From the NCBI RefSeq assembly GCF_032854445.1, contig NC_088302.1, forward strand, positions 15,185,338 to 15,249,337: 64,000 nt of DNA. The letters run 5' to 3'. Source of the stretch: Liolophura sinensis. Taxonomy: Eukaryota > Mollusca > Polyplacophora > Chitonida > Chitonidae. The notes below the pieces were generated by a model. The model did not search any database and was not told the DNA's origin. It saw nothing but the letters and a program-made list of their open reading frames with translations. The position numbers were made by a program, and so were the translations under genes. Of the stretch, positions 12,892-25,180 are shown one piece after another; the stretch's first letter is position 1; each line of letters starts with the position of its first letter.

Positions 12892-15800
12892 ATGTTCAGT
12901 CAGATAGTTTATACCCTGTTTGGCGCCGTGGGGGCAGGTGCCCTCGTGGTAAAGTTTTGCTTTCCCTGGGTGCTCTATGACATATCCTACCTGAGAACAA
13001 TGAACAAAGCCATCAGCAAAATCACCAAACGGGCTAAGAAAAAGGAGATGTTAATCGACATATTCGAAGAAGTAACGAAGGCGAACCGAAACAAGACGTT
13101 CTTCGTGTTTGAAGAGGAGACGTTTTCTTACGAGGAGGTGGAGGAGAAATCTACCCGCGTGGCTAGAGGCGCCATGGCTCTGGGGGTGAGGTGTGGGGAC
13201 GTCGTAGCCATGATGATTGCTAATGAACCCCGCTTCATCTGGACGTATCTCGGTAAGCACCAGTGGGGAACGCTCCTAGACAAAGGAAATCGGTTCCAAG
13301 CCGTAAAAAAGCACGCTATTATTGCGTGGTGTTGCGCTGCAGTGCTTTTGAAGTGCCTCTTTGCTTTAATAACAACACAACTGTGCAGAAACAGTGACGT
13401 GTTAAAGAATGGAACAGGTTAGGGATGCACAGCTTAGACCAACTTGTTTTAATAAATCTTTAATATTTCTGCTTGAAAAGGACATTTGGACATTTTCCGA
13501 TTGTAGAATAGTAACTTCAAATGAACATGTTACTTCTGTATGTTAGGATAAGCAAGTTGTACCTCCATTCCATTTGATGTTTTGCATTGCGATCACTTTA
13601 TTAACTTATGTTCTAGAAATTTTCTCGGTGTTCACGTGGAATATGGTTGCGTGTATACATTAGTCTGAGATTTAGAAATGAATTCAGTTATTTCAAAGGC
13701 CGCAGAAGGAACGAAACAACATTTGGATTCGAGTCTGCCACCTCATTGACCACGTGTCCATAGAGAATAACGTTTCAGACAAAAGAACAAGCGAGATACC
13801 TTTTTTCTTTGATGACGGATGAATATTTTAGTGTCAATATGTATTTGTTTTTTCCAGGATTTCTAAAGTTAGGAGTGCGCATGACGATGATCAACACGAG
13901 CCTCAAGGGGAAGCAACTCCTTTTTCAACTTCAGACGGGACAGCCTAAACTCCTGATCGTAGGCGAAGGTAAATTTTATGATTACCTACTTTCTCATGGG
14001 TTTTGAAAATATGCAGTTGAGCTGGTAAGTTTATTTCTGACAATTTTTCATTACATTTGTATTTTTTTTCAACAAACATGTTTCGAAGAGGAGATGTAGT
14101 TGTATATTTTGGATACGCGTTTGAAGTTTGTGACCAGTGCGTTTAGACCGTGGTTGCCCTAAGCATGTGTAGAGTTTTATATACACCTGTTCATTTCTTT
14201 GTATTCAAACAACAGTATTCACAACCAGTGTGTTTTAGGAAGCCAATAAAACGTTTAAAGTAGTGTAACAATTTCGTGCGATACGCTATCTTTTTGAATA
14301 AATCGACTAGTCCTATGCGGGATCGTCCGACTGGAAGTTTCAATTATGGACATGCCGGTGTTTCCCTTTAAGGGGATTGGTCTGCGAAGAAAACAAAATG
14401 TTAGATCTTGTGTGGAAAGATTCTGTTGAATCATTAAACATCAGGCGGTACAGCAATTCAGACATCGACATGAGGAAAAAATCAGTCACCTAGCAGATTT
14501 TGTGGGTTCTGTAAAGGCAATATCGTCAGGAATACAGGACAATGGCATTTATACATCTGTTCTGTTGTATACCATAGCATTCGTCATTTTTGCCTGCCCC
14601 CGGGATCACGAAGCCATCTTTGACTTAAGTCAAAATTTCTTTAAAATTGTTCTTTCTTATATCACAAAGTCAAAGTTTTGCTTGACAAGATAAATTCTGG
14701 GTAAGTTATTGGACAACAAATTTCAGCTAAAACAATGGGAAGGAACATACCAAATTTAATGACTGAACCTTTGACTTAAGTCTAAGATGGCAGCGTGATT
14801 CCGGGGCAAGAGGTCAAGAATTCAGACACTGACATCGCCACAGAATCAGTCACCTCAGTGATCTATACCAAACATACAGTCAGTAATGAAGTACTTTATT
14901 TTCATGACCCTTTTTTCCTCACAGATTTCGTGGACGCTGTAAAGGCTGTGTCGTCTGAAATAAAGGACACTGATGTGTACACATACGGAGACAACTGTCC
15001 GTCCACTCCCTTCCAGTCTTTTGATGATGTGTTGGCGTCAACGTCAGCGACGACTGTTGACCACAGTGTCCGTACCTCTGTGAATGTTTCTGACGTCGCC
15101 TGCTATATATTTACATCAGGAACTACAGGTTTGTAAGCCTCCCTGTTAAGGCTTAATTAAGTTTAAAGAGCTGTACAGTACGCGTTCAGGTTCACCAAAC
15201 GTTGGTCAATGCACAAAAGTTTCAAGGTATATATGACTTCAGGTTAGGCGGAAAAGCAGTCACGATTCCGCATAACTAACGTATTTGTAACGATTCAAAC
15301 ATGAACATGCGTGCAGCAGCCTTCAAAAACAAACGAAATTGTAGTTATGCTTTGTAGGTATAATTTCGGCTATAGGCCTAAATTCTGTTGCAGTATTTTT
15401 ATAACAAAACGACGAAACGGGGTCAACGTCATTAATATGTGTAAAGTCGCTCAATATTGCCTTTCGTCAGTGGCAGGTAACACCAAATGCTCAGCAAGTC
15501 GATTGGCTAAAGTCCATGTATTGTTGCAAAGGAAATGCTGTTAGAGTACTTTTTCTATTTTATACTTGTAAGCTTGTTTAAGAAAGCATGACTCCATTGC
15601 TGGGGGTGACTTATGATAATTATTAGAAAGCAAATGTTCAGTCATATATTATTTGACATCATTCCAGGACTTCCAAAAGCCGCCTTATGTACTCAGTACA
15701 AACTGCTTGCCGCCTGTCATATTCTTTCTGCCAGCGGTATGACGTCAGAGGACACTCTCTACCTCACATTACCGCTATATCATTCCTCAGCTTTAGCTCT

Positions 15801-18800
15801 TGGGCTCGGGGCTGTCATTCAATCAGGTAGGCTTTCGACAACGACAATACGAGTTAAATTCTAGATTATATCTCGTTGTGGAATGATATGTGTATTTGTG
15901 ACGATTGATGAATTGTGCAGCCCATGACGACTTTAAGACAGTCGAAGGACTCATGGTTTTTGCCCACCAACCGCTCCTAAAGTACTGCACCGATTCCGTG
16001 AATATTTATGTGAATCTTGCAAAAGTGAACAGCTCTTGAGCATGCCGTTACAGGGCAATCGGTAAATCATAATGGGATCCATTTCTACTTTTCTTAATCA
16101 AATCCACGGCTCTCCTTGGCTGGTCTTTGTCTTTGGTCTGTTATTTCCTTAGATCAGTGACACTGCAGCTTCAAATCCAAATCCGTCAGCGTTGAAAGTC
16201 GAGAGGTTCGGTTGGTTTCTCCTGGCTCTGTCCGGATTCCTCTGACCGATTTTTGTACTTTATATACTTTCTTAAAATTGGTCTTGCGGTTATTGAAACG
16301 TCCATTTTGGCGGACCTCTGGTATGCGAATGTCTGTTTCGACGCACAGGGTTTTCTAACCAAGGTGTCTTCTTTAACTCGGGGTAAAATGCCAGTCAAAT
16401 AAATAAATAAACAGATATAGCTACAGCATGCATAATAATATAATTCACAGGTGCTAAAATGGTGCTGAAGAAGAGGTTCTCGGCGTCTGCCTTCTGGGAG
16501 GACTGCCGGACCCATGATGTCACTGTGATTCTCTATATCGGCGAGCTGTGCCGGTACTTGGTATCAGCACCAAGGGTGAGCTTTTATATTATTATAGTTG
16601 TAGACAATCCCATCATATCTTGCATGTGTCAAGTTTGAAAAAAAATATCTGAATGTCGAAAAACTTTCTTTGTCTTTTGGTTCCGAACCAATGTCTCCAA
16701 TGTTTAAACTAAAACTCACATTCAAATTTTGCAGTTTTACAAATAGCCAGCAGGCTTGATAACAGGCGAGATAAGTACACATAATGGAAAATTAAAATAG
16801 ATGTTCAACTTTATATAGTGAAACCGACAAAAGATGAGCGATGACATTTTATTAAAGGTAATTGACAGTAAATCGTAAAGTACAATGTTATTCTCTGTTT
16901 ATCTTGCAGAAAACCTCGGATAGATTGCATAAGGTTCGCCTTGCCTTCGGAAACGGGCTTCGGATGGATATTTGGAAGGAATTTAAGGAAAGATTCTGTA
17001 TTCCAACCATTGCTGAGTTCTACGGTGCGACAGAAGGGTCGTCGTCTATGCTGAACGTGGCTAACAAGATTGGAGCTGTAGGGAGGCTCTCACCTGTGCT
17101 AGTGAGTAGACAATTTGGTTATTCTCTTGGACATGGTACACGTCGCGGATCATCTGCAGTTAGTTGAACAGTAATGTTTTTTCTTTGACGTCAGTAAGGT
17201 AAAAATAGATTTTGCGGCGAACATACATTACTCTTCTGGTGTTGAAAAACAGCAAGGCTGTTAAAGGTTTGAAATATTCTTTTTATTTATTTGATTGGTG
17301 TTTTACGCCATAGTTGTATATTCTTGAATATTGCACAAGACGTCAATCAACTAAAATGAACATAAATATTGCCTTGGTAATTTCATAAGCATTAATTTAT
17401 TTACAGCTCATGCTGGTTTCCTCTCCGGTCGAGCAGAGCCAAGTTTCCTCCCAAAATAATGCAGGCCACAGTCATTTTAACTGAAATGTTTTTGTGTACG
17501 GCATAAAACACGAATCAAATAAAATAAACAAACATTTTCCTTGGTAATTTCAGAAGTATCAATTTATTTACAGCAAAAATTAATACCTCAGCGGTTAGTG
17601 GAGTATGTCACAGAAGATGCCACACCACTCAGAGATTCCTGTGGACGATGCATTCAAATCAAACCGGGTAAGGTGAAAGACATTTATATTTACTATTGGG
17701 TGCCCTCAGCTATTTCATTCTCGCCGCCTTGCTGAAAAGACACGGACTTTAGGTCAGTTAATGGCTGATCTGATATAGGGCCCAAGTTTCAGTTGGATTT
17801 CATTGTTTTTTTCTTATATCGGATTTTGCAAGGATTTTGCTTCATCCTGTGTCACTGAGACGTTTCACTCTGCAAGGTGTCGTGGTTGTTTTATCCTGTG
17901 TCACTGAGATGCTTCACCCTGCAAGATGACGTACTTGTTTCATCCTGTGTCACTGAGATGCTTCACCCTGCAAGGTGTCGTAGTTGTTTTATCCTGTGTC
18001 ACTGAGATGCTTCACCCTGCAAGATGACGTACTTGTTTCATCCTGTGTCACTGAGATGCTTCACCCTGCAATGAGACTTCGTTGTTTTATCCTGCGTAAC
18101 TGCATTGGTTTTTTCACCCTTCAATGTGACTAAGATCTTTCACTTGGTGTGACAAGATTGTTTCACCCTTTGTGACTGAGTTGTCATCATGTGTGACAAA
18201 GGTGGTGTGACTGAATTATTTTTAGCGTTTTCGTCTGATTTGACACTGTTTTACCTACTTATACTTTTCGCAATTGGACCAACTTATTTTTTGCGAGTGA
18301 TTTTTTTCCCCCAACATTAAGATTACCTGGTTTCTTTGGGCTGTAGGTGCAACAGGCCTGTTGCTGTCGCCAGTGTCTAAAAAGTTTCCTTACGAGGGGT
18401 ACTTAGGACCCAAAGCTGTGTCTGACAGGAAACTTGTTCGAGATGTCATCGTGCCGGGAGACGTGTACTTTAACACTGGAGATGTTTTTTTACCTGGACA
18501 ATGACTATTTCGTCTACTTTAGAGACCGCCTTGGAGACACGTTTAGGTAAGCCTTGTGTTCATTTTACACGGCTCTTTTCCCCCAATGTATACATATATA
18601 TTCATGTACCAGTCCTTCAACAATTTTACTGATATTGTATTTTTGTCCAGGTGGAAAGGTGAAAATGTGTCCACAACAGAAGTGGCCAACGTCTTGACGG
18701 AAACTAGACTTATCATGGATGCTAACGTATACGGCGTCAAGATTCCAGGTATTTGCTTTTGTGTGGAAAGCGAGAAAACATTCGACAAAACTAAACTGTT

Positions 18801-19823
18801 TCAGGGCAATTTATAAGCACATAATAAATTAGAATTCTTGTAGGTGACATCATCAGCATTCAGTGGCGCGTCGGCTATACTGGAACAATATTAATATGGG
18901 TTGTGTTAACATTAGGCCTACTTCTGTAAAGTTGTATATAGCATGACAGATCTGTAGGGATAAGGACGCGGTACACATATCTTTGATGCAGACCTACTCA
19001 CTGTTTCTCTTGTTACCATTATGACTATTCAGTGGTATAGGCTAAGTTCTTGGGGCCGATTCCACAAACACGTTTTTGACTTAAGTCCAAATTTAAATTG
19101 TCGTTACGATGCTTAGTTTTTGTATGAGAAGTTGAAATTTGGACACGTTTGTCTCATGGTAACCTTGATGAGGAGTAATAACCTTTCAGATTGTATTTAG
19201 AATTTCGACTTTAGCCGGAGGTGGCTTTGTGGAATCAGCCCTGTTCACCTGTATTTCGTTGCCTTTTGACCACAAATGACACTAGGCCAAGAGCAGTGTG
19301 TAAATTAAAAATGATAAATGGTTATAATTATCTAAATGTGTGGTTGTTGAAATTCAGTTTGATAAGTAGCTCTACGTCGGCTTCCATTTTGCACGGATAT
19401 TAGTAGTTACTTATATATTACCTAAATTGATAATAAAATGTACATGTTGATCTACATGAACTAAAACTAAATAGTTACATTGTCGTCCTATAAATATCGT
19501 TGGCAGGCCAAGAGGGCAGAGCGGGTATGGCGGCAATTTTAGCCAATGATGGACGACCTTTGACGGAAGGACAACGCCGCGCCATCTATCGGCTCAGCGA
19601 AGATTTACTAGCGTCATATGCAAGGCCACGTTTTTTACGTGTGGTCAAACATGGCCAGTTGACTGTTACGTTTAAGCAGAAGAAACAGGAACTGGTTAAG
19701 GAAGGCTTTGACATTTATGTCGTGAAGGACCCGCTGTACTTTTTGGATCAGGAAAACAAGGATTATGTCCCCTTAACTGAAGACTTATACTTGCGCGTGA
19801 TCAACGGTGGCGTGAGAGTGTGA
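12892..19823 (+). CDS. SLC27A2-like: Very-long-chain acyl-CoA synthetase / fatty acid transport protein (SLC27A2/A6-like)
   Basis: It belongs to the FATP family: membrane enzymes of ER, peroxisome or plasma membrane that activate long and very long fatty acids to acyl-CoA using ATP and so drive their uptake. Ten exons: 12892-13252, 13858-13968, 14925-15128, 15668-15826, 16451-16575, 16910-17101, 17574-17667, 18347-18546, 18651-18748, 19507-19823. All borders are AG/GT and phases agree, giving about 619 aa, usual for the family. Visible are an N-terminal hydrophobic segment (FGAVGAGALVVKF), the AMP-binding motif YIFTSGTTGLPKAA made by joining exons 3 and 4, KKRFSASAFWEDCR, YIGELCRYL, the EFYGATEG motif, and the FATP signature GDTFRWKGENVSTTEV across exons 8/9. 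The C-terminal YARPRFLR and YVPLTEDLY point to the A2/A6 branch. The start follows ACAGCC. Exon 8 contains a one-base frameshift (see findings), so the allele as read is broken. Confidence 0.93.
14455..14590 (+). pseudogene. Decayed duplicate of SLC27 exon 3 and its flank
   Basis: ATTCAGACATCGACATGAGG...TCAGTCACCT then AGCAGATTTTGTGGGTTCTG repeats the flank at 14820 (ATTCAGACACTGACATCGCC...TCAGTCACCT) and the start of exon 3 at 14925. It would read DFVGSVKAISSGIQDNGIY against DFVDAVKAVSSEIKDTDVY. Similarity stops after about 25 codons and no donor is evident, so it looks like a dead partial exon, though a mutually exclusive exon cannot be excluded. Confidence 0.7.
14593..14813. mobile_element. 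MITE with about 40-bp terminal inverted repeats
   Basis: The left end CCTGCCCCCGGGATCACGAAG...CTTTGACTTAAGTCAAA mirrors the right end TTTGACTTAAGTCTAAGATG...GATTCCGGGGCAAGAGG. It lies exactly between the decayed exon 3 copy and the functional exon 3 flank. The interior is AT-rich with no coding capacity. It shares the CTTAAGTC core with the element at 19052-19241. Confidence 0.75.
16245..16352 (+). repeat. Unclassified interspersed repeat (family B), copy in SLC27 intron 4
   Basis: It contains TGTACTTTATATACTTTCTT and GGTATGCGAATGTCTGTTTC followed by GACGCACAGG, matching the 3' end of the copy at 5517-5690. The middle is diverged or shortened. Confidence 0.7.
17281..17530. mobile_element. 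SINE family 1 remnant in fold-back arrangement in SLC27 intron 6
   Basis: The reversed SINE end TTTGATTGGTGTTTTACGCC starts at about 17290, and a forward-oriented end GGCATAAAACACGAATCAAA at about 17500. Between them lies a copy of the intron's own acceptor tract (17369-17406) and a scrambled TTTCCTCTCCGGTCGAGCAG segment. The two ends could pair as an inverted repeat. Confidence 0.6.
17841..18100. repeat. 49-bp minisatellite in SLC27 intron 7
   Basis: About five copies of TCATCCTGTGTCACTGAGAT then GCTTCACCCTGCAAGRTGWC and GTASTTGTT; copy starts are 49 bases apart (17843, 17892 and so on). More degenerate TTTCACCCT/GTGACTGAG pieces continue to about 18200. Confidence 0.9.
19052..19241. mobile_element. 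MITE-like element with short inverted ends
   Basis: The left end GGGGCCGATTCCACAAAC and right end TTTGTGGAATCAGCCCT are inverted copies. Near the left end is TTTTTGACTTAAGTCC, related to the MITE at 14593-14813. The interior is about 150 bases and non-coding. It lies in SLC27 intron 9. Confidence 0.6.
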
Positions 19824-20339
19824 CCTCACTTCCTGTTTCATCACTATGGTAACACTTGTCATTCCGATCTCTTGTAGTGGGCAGCATTTGTGCTATCTTA
19901 TTCTTGAAATTCGAGACTGATATTTACGATCATCTTGCCGTGATTATTTCAACTGAAGCTTTTTAGATAAATTTTTGTGTAAGCAATATTGTGTTAATGT
20001 TTTAACTTGTGTAATTGAGTTATTCTTTTCTCAGTCTATGTCTGTTGTTAAATACGCGAAGCGTTGAAGATTTTTATTTTTGTTTCAAATATTCATTCAC
20101 GTCCATTGAAAGCCATTTTTTATGCATTTATTCCACGAGGTTAATGAAGAACAAATAATGGTGAAATTGCATCATAGTTTTCTGTGAATGACCAACTACA
20201 GGGATAAGAATAATGAATACTGTCCATTTTTCTTTGAGAAATTACAAGAAAGAGTTTTTGGTCGAGGTAATGCGTGAGAATGTCCATGGCATGAAAATGC
20301 CGCGACACTCAAACACACTATGTAACGAGGCAAACATTG

Positions 20340-20390
20340 TATCCACCTGTATTTCTGTAGCACCTGTATTTCTGTAGCACCTGTATAGGT
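20340..20390. repeat. 18-bp tandem repeat, about 2.5 copies
   Basis: ACCTGTATTTCTGTAGC occurs twice in tandem, followed by a partial ACCTGTATAGG. Confidence 0.8.
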
Positions 20391-20805
20391 TATACCTTTA
20401 TTTGATGAACTCAGCTTTTCATCGAAAAATGAAAGTTGTATTTGTTTTCCTTTAAAAGAAAAAAAAACAAACACCAGGAAAGTGACCACCACAGTTTGAA
20501 TTTGAAAAAATAGTACATTCTGAGAGATATGTCAAGAAATATTCTGTCAGGCACCATCTAACAAATATTCAGGGATGAAAAATCGGGGAATTTTTCTCAT
20601 GTGCTTCTCAATAATTTACAAGGAGTAAATAGAATATCAAATTGGTTATTCAGGCTCGTTTTCATGGAGGACTTTGAATAAATCAAAATTGATATCACTA
20701 AACATTTTAGACTATTATATGATGTCATAAAATTGGTTGTTCTTAGATATTACAATTTTCCACGGCCTCAAACTTTCATCAGACGATTGAGATGAGCTAT
20801 TAAAT

Positions 20806-20900
20806 TAATAGCTCTCTACAAATAACTGGTTAAGTGGTTAACAGCTCTCTACAAAAACTGGTTAACTGGTTAATAGCTCTCTACAAATAACTGGTTAATT
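20806..20900. repeat. About 35-bp tandem repeat, three copies
   Basis: AGCTCTCTACAAATAACTGG followed by TTAA occurs three times with small variants between 20806 and 20900. Confidence 0.8.
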
Positions 20901-21689
20901 TCTTCGCTTAGATCTTAGATTACTCGATGTTTAAAGATGGTGTTTAAGCATAAAACATGTTAAAATTCTATAGTTAACTTTCTGTTCTCCCAAAATAAAC
21001 ACTTCCACGAAAAATAATAGAAATTATCAACATTCTCCGCTAGATTGTCCTTCCTCACACGAAATGCTTTATGCAGTAATAAAACTGGTCTACATTTTTG
21101 CAAAACTTTTCATTAACTGCAGTTTGAATGCTTTCTGAAATAAAAATTTATGCTGGTCAACATTTTCCTCTAAATGATCCGTCCCCATTTGCATTTTCAA
21201 TTCCTTCAGAAATCTTAATACAACTTGTCAATGTTTTCATCCAGATTTTCCCTCCTCACATGCCTATTTGAATGCGTTCGGAAGTACATGTAATTAAAAA
21301 TAATTGTCGACTCACAGTCCGAATACAATTGAAACTGACGAATTCTACAGTTCATTGCCAAGAGGATATATATCCTTAACTACGTTGTAAAACACGTTTC
21401 CTAGTCTGTTTTGATTTGTTGTTTTAAATGTTTGTGTGAAGTGACTATATAGTTACGTAATATAGACCATATATTTGTATCCACCACATATATGTGGGAA
21501 AAGGTAGTGCACCTTTGGTTCACGTTGTATCGCGTTGTATCACCCAGCCCACACCCATGTCTCATCTTCCTCTTGCCATGTCTTACTGCACGATCGCAAA
21601 ACAGAACTGTGTTTATTTTCAGCTTTGAATCTCAGTTGTATAGAGAGAAAATTGGTCTTCATTTTACTCCATTGTCAAAACAGTTTTAC

Positions 21690-21796
21690 TGGGGCAGCGT
21701 AATGACCCAGGAGCCTCTCACCGATGCGGTCGCTGTGAGTTCAAATCGCCGTCGTATAAGTGAAATATCCTTGAGTATGGTGTAAAACACCAAGGT
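21690..21796 (+). mobile_element. tRNA-derived SINE family 1, internally shortened copy
   Basis: AATGACCCAGGAGCCTCTCA and GGTCGCTGTGAGTTCAAATC (B-box like GAGTTCAAATC) are followed directly by CGTCGTATAAGTGAAATATC, CTTGAGTATGG and TGTAAAACACC. The central block seen in 50066-50316 is missing. Confidence 0.75.
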
Positions 21797-22149
21797 CCCT
21801 TTCCTATTATTGATTTCTCTGTTTGGTTGCATGGGTCGTGGTTTATTGTGCTTCCGGTCTGCTCATTGCAAGCTACAAATTTGAACAAAATGGAGGATCA
21901 ATGAAGCATGATGCATGCTAACGGACAAACAAAGGAGACAGTAATATGCAAAACTTCCATATGCCACACTCTTAGAAGTGGTGTAAGTTGTTAAGATTTC
22001 ACTTCTCAGTGATGATATTATTTTCTGTAAATAATTTTCATTTAAATAGCTTTCACAAAGTTATCATCTAAGCTTTTGCCAATCGATGGCGGCATGGATT
22101 ACGTAGAATTGTCAGTTCGAATGTTTGGGCCACCTTGTATACAACGTAC

Positions 22150-22550
22150 AGAGGAAGTCTAATAATTTAATATAATTACAAACCCTGTAGAAAATTCTTT
22201 GGGCCTTCTGGTCCGGACCCCTATGTGTGCCCTGACAACTAAGGTCTCGGGTTGAACTGTGGTTCGGATATACAGCCTTATATATAGTATCTCACTGTTG
22301 GCGGAGGTTTGGTGACAAGAAACGGTTGACGACGCTTGTGTGGCCTTTGACGCAGTCTGTATAACGTTCGTTGAAAACGACTTAAAGAGGCTGCACACCG
22401 CATGCGGGAAAATTTGACAATAACTTGCCAAACGTTGGTGGTATCCTTGGCACTTTGGTTTCCTCCGCCCATAAACAGACTACAATGGTATAAGTGAAAA
22501 ATTCTTGAGTATGGCGTTAAACAAGAATCAAATAAATAAATACAGCCTCA
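22150..22550 (+). mobile_element. Long SINE variant sharing the family 1 tail
   Basis: A pol III-like head (AAGGTCTCGGGTTGAACTG as a B-box candidate, about 22240) is followed by a body not shared with the other copies (TTGGCGGAGGTTTGGTGACA...). It ends in the common tail GGTATAAGTGAAAAATTCTT, GAGTATGGCGTTAAAC, then AATCAAATAAATAAAT. Confidence 0.55.
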
Positions 22551-24303
22551 CTTCGTGTTGCTCATTCCTGATGATATCTATTTGTATAAGTCCAGTATTG
22601 TTGCCAGAAGGCTCATTTATACATATACTGCATGCTCAACGCGGGGCTCTTCGGGGAAAAGGGTAAATGCAATTGCTCAATCCCTAGCTCGATATACTGG
22701 CCTTTAATACTGTAATCAATGAAAATAATATATAATTTTGTGAATAAAGCATCATTTATACCCCAAATACCAACAGTTTTTGTTTTGTGTTCATTTGATA
22801 CGAATGGCTATTTTTTGAAACTCTGCCTAAAAATAAGGTGACGTGGTAAGTGAGTGATTTGCCCCCATGTAGCCGATGCATCAAATCAGCTCCAGTTTTT
22901 TCGTTTTCTTCATGTCTACAATTTAAAATCATATAACACACGAATCTCCATGTGTTTGTAATAAAGTATCAGTTTTATTAATGTTAGTTGAAACTTTCAA
23001 CTGAAACTGACCGAATATTCATTGGGATCAGTTTGATGCATGCAGTTTTGAATCCCTTCATCTCTTGACTTATGGATGACGGAATTTGCCCCCTAGTACA
23101 TGATTGGCACAGGACGTAATATATGTGCTTCTAACCTTTCTACACAAGACCCATTTGGGGCACAGCTTTCTCCATGGCTAAAACAATTTAAATGTCATAA
23201 TGCGATCCCCACTGTCAATTTGGGAGCGTCATTATTGCACAGACAAGGAAAATGTTTTTATTAATTAATTTGGGCTAATCTAAACTGTAGCAACAAAAAT
23301 TCGATTGAATTTGCGATGATCGATTTTTTTACACCAAAAATCTCCGGTATAGCCATTTTACTTCACACATATTTAAAAAATAAATGAATACTTTGTAACA
23401 CCGTTCTTGAAGAATTCCATGCATAATATATGTGATGTTTCTTCCATCTACAAATACAGGGAAGTCAGTAGTGCGGAGATCGTGACGCTCTGTGACAACG
23501 CATACCAGTAGGGTAGAGAACAGCACTTTTGATAGTTACGTGCCGGACGATAGTTTAGGATCTTTAAATCAATAGATTGATAAAATCGTCGATATCTGTA
23601 TCTTTTCTGTCAAAATGTTTAATTAATGAATTAGTCGTTCAGTTAATGAGTCGTTTAATGAACGCATTCTGAGTGAACCTCTCCCACTGGAAATATTCCG
23701 CGAAACACCTGCGCATGGCAGGCAGAATCCGATAGCACAATCTTTTAATCTCAGATAATTCTGTTTAATAAGTCAATTAGCGTGTTTACACTATAGTAAT
23801 TGACATCCCAGTATATATAGGTGTTTAACGTTTGCCATATTAGCACCTTTTAACACCTTTACTCGTGCGATCAACAGCGTGGATCGCGACTTGCCGTTGT
23901 TTTTAGATTGTGATGTAGGGAGGGGTGGGGGTGGAGGCCAAAGGGCCAGTTCTTTATACTAATTTCCACAGGTATTTACATACCTGAAGAGATTAACACG
24001 TTATCAAAGAGAACAGCGTTTGGGGGGTTCATAATCTGTTGAATCTCTGTAAAATATTTTACTTGCAGATGGCGTACTTGCTCTTTGATACACAGATTAA
24101 GCAGGTGTGAATTAAGGCCTTAATCGTCGCACCTGTGTTTGTCTTCCTTGATTTGAAGTGCGGGATTTTGCTGCAAGAACAATCGTGGGAACGTTTAAAG
24201 CATACTCTGACTGATTGCACAGAAAAGGTGTTGTATCACCCCAAGCTCATCCTCTTCCCTAAACTCGATCGGTATTACTGTATACATGTGTAAGATGTTT
24301 CTA

Positions 24304-24408
24304 GGTACCAAAGACAATTTTTACAAATGAATAAATGACCATGGCTTAACGCCAAAGACGACTTTTAAAAATGAATGAATTATTATGGCTTAACGCCAGT
24401 GACGAAAA
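24304..24408. repeat. About 48-bp tandem duplication
   Basis: Two copies of AAAGACRAYTTTTAMAAATG, AATGAAT and ATGGCTTAACGCC lie in tandem. Confidence 0.75.
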
Positions 24409-24517
24409 ACGTCGCTTAAATTAAGTGACTTGAAACGTTGACGTTCGAAATAGCTTTGTCTATTCTTCAAGCATTGCTTTAACATCTTAGCTTAGATTTG
24501 TTTCCCATGAAACTAGG

Positions 24518-24640
24518 CGTCAAAACACACATTCGTATATAGCAGCCGTCAACCAAAACGGACGTTACAGGTCAATAATCACAACTCCTATTCCACCAAA
24601 GAATCATGAAAGTATATAAATAAGTACCATATTAAGGCGG
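24518..24640 (-). repeat. Unclassified interspersed repeat (family B), minus copy
   Basis: On the minus strand it reads GATTATTGACCTGTAACGTC and TTGGTTGACGGCTGCTATAT, then ACGAATGTGTGTTTTGACGC, closely following the plus-strand copy at 5517-5690. Confidence 0.75.
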
Positions 24641-24959
24641 ATTCACACAAAGATGTTGGAAAGAGGCAAAGTGTGCTTCTAGGTGAATGATTGAGATCAG
24701 CATTTAAATGATATACATAAACAATAACCATAACACTGGAAATATCGGATTAACAAATCTTCTATCGAGAAGCTGCTCTTGTATCTAGGTGTCGTATTCC
24801 GTTATACTGTCTCCCATATCAGACATGTAATCTGATGACTATCTCGTGAAATAATTGCAAAATGCAGTATATTTGGCCCTACACGAGAAAGTTGCTTCAG
24901 TTATATTGCTATCACAGCAATTCTTCAATTTATTTAACACAGTAACCTAGTTACATAGT

Positions 24960-25180
24960 GCCTATACATTTACTAGCTTTTGCACCTTCGTAAAGTTTGT
25001 TCAAAATAAGGACAGACGCTCAGGCTCAAAGAAAAGTACGACATTTTGGCAAAAGTACAGCTACATCTAAATAAAAATCATCAGAGCTGAGGCAGCTAAA
25101 GCAGCTAAGGCTGGATTCGAACGCGTGACAACTATGAGTGGCACTTGATGATGTCCACCGCACTCCGTCACACATTCAAG
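24960..25180 (-). mobile_element. tRNA-derived SINE (third family), minus orientation
   Basis: On the minus strand there is TGACGGAGTGCGGTGGACAT and, about 30 bases on, a good pol III B box CGCGTTCGAATCCAGCC. The body continues with GATGATTTTTATTTAGATG and CAAAATGTCGTACTTTTCTT. Confidence 0.6.

Noticed and set aside
13253-13422. Extension of SLC27 exon 1 to a longer 176-codon frame
   Set aside because: The donor at 13253 (CG|GTAAGC) joins exactly to exon 2 with family-like WTYLGFLKLG; the extension is intron read-through.
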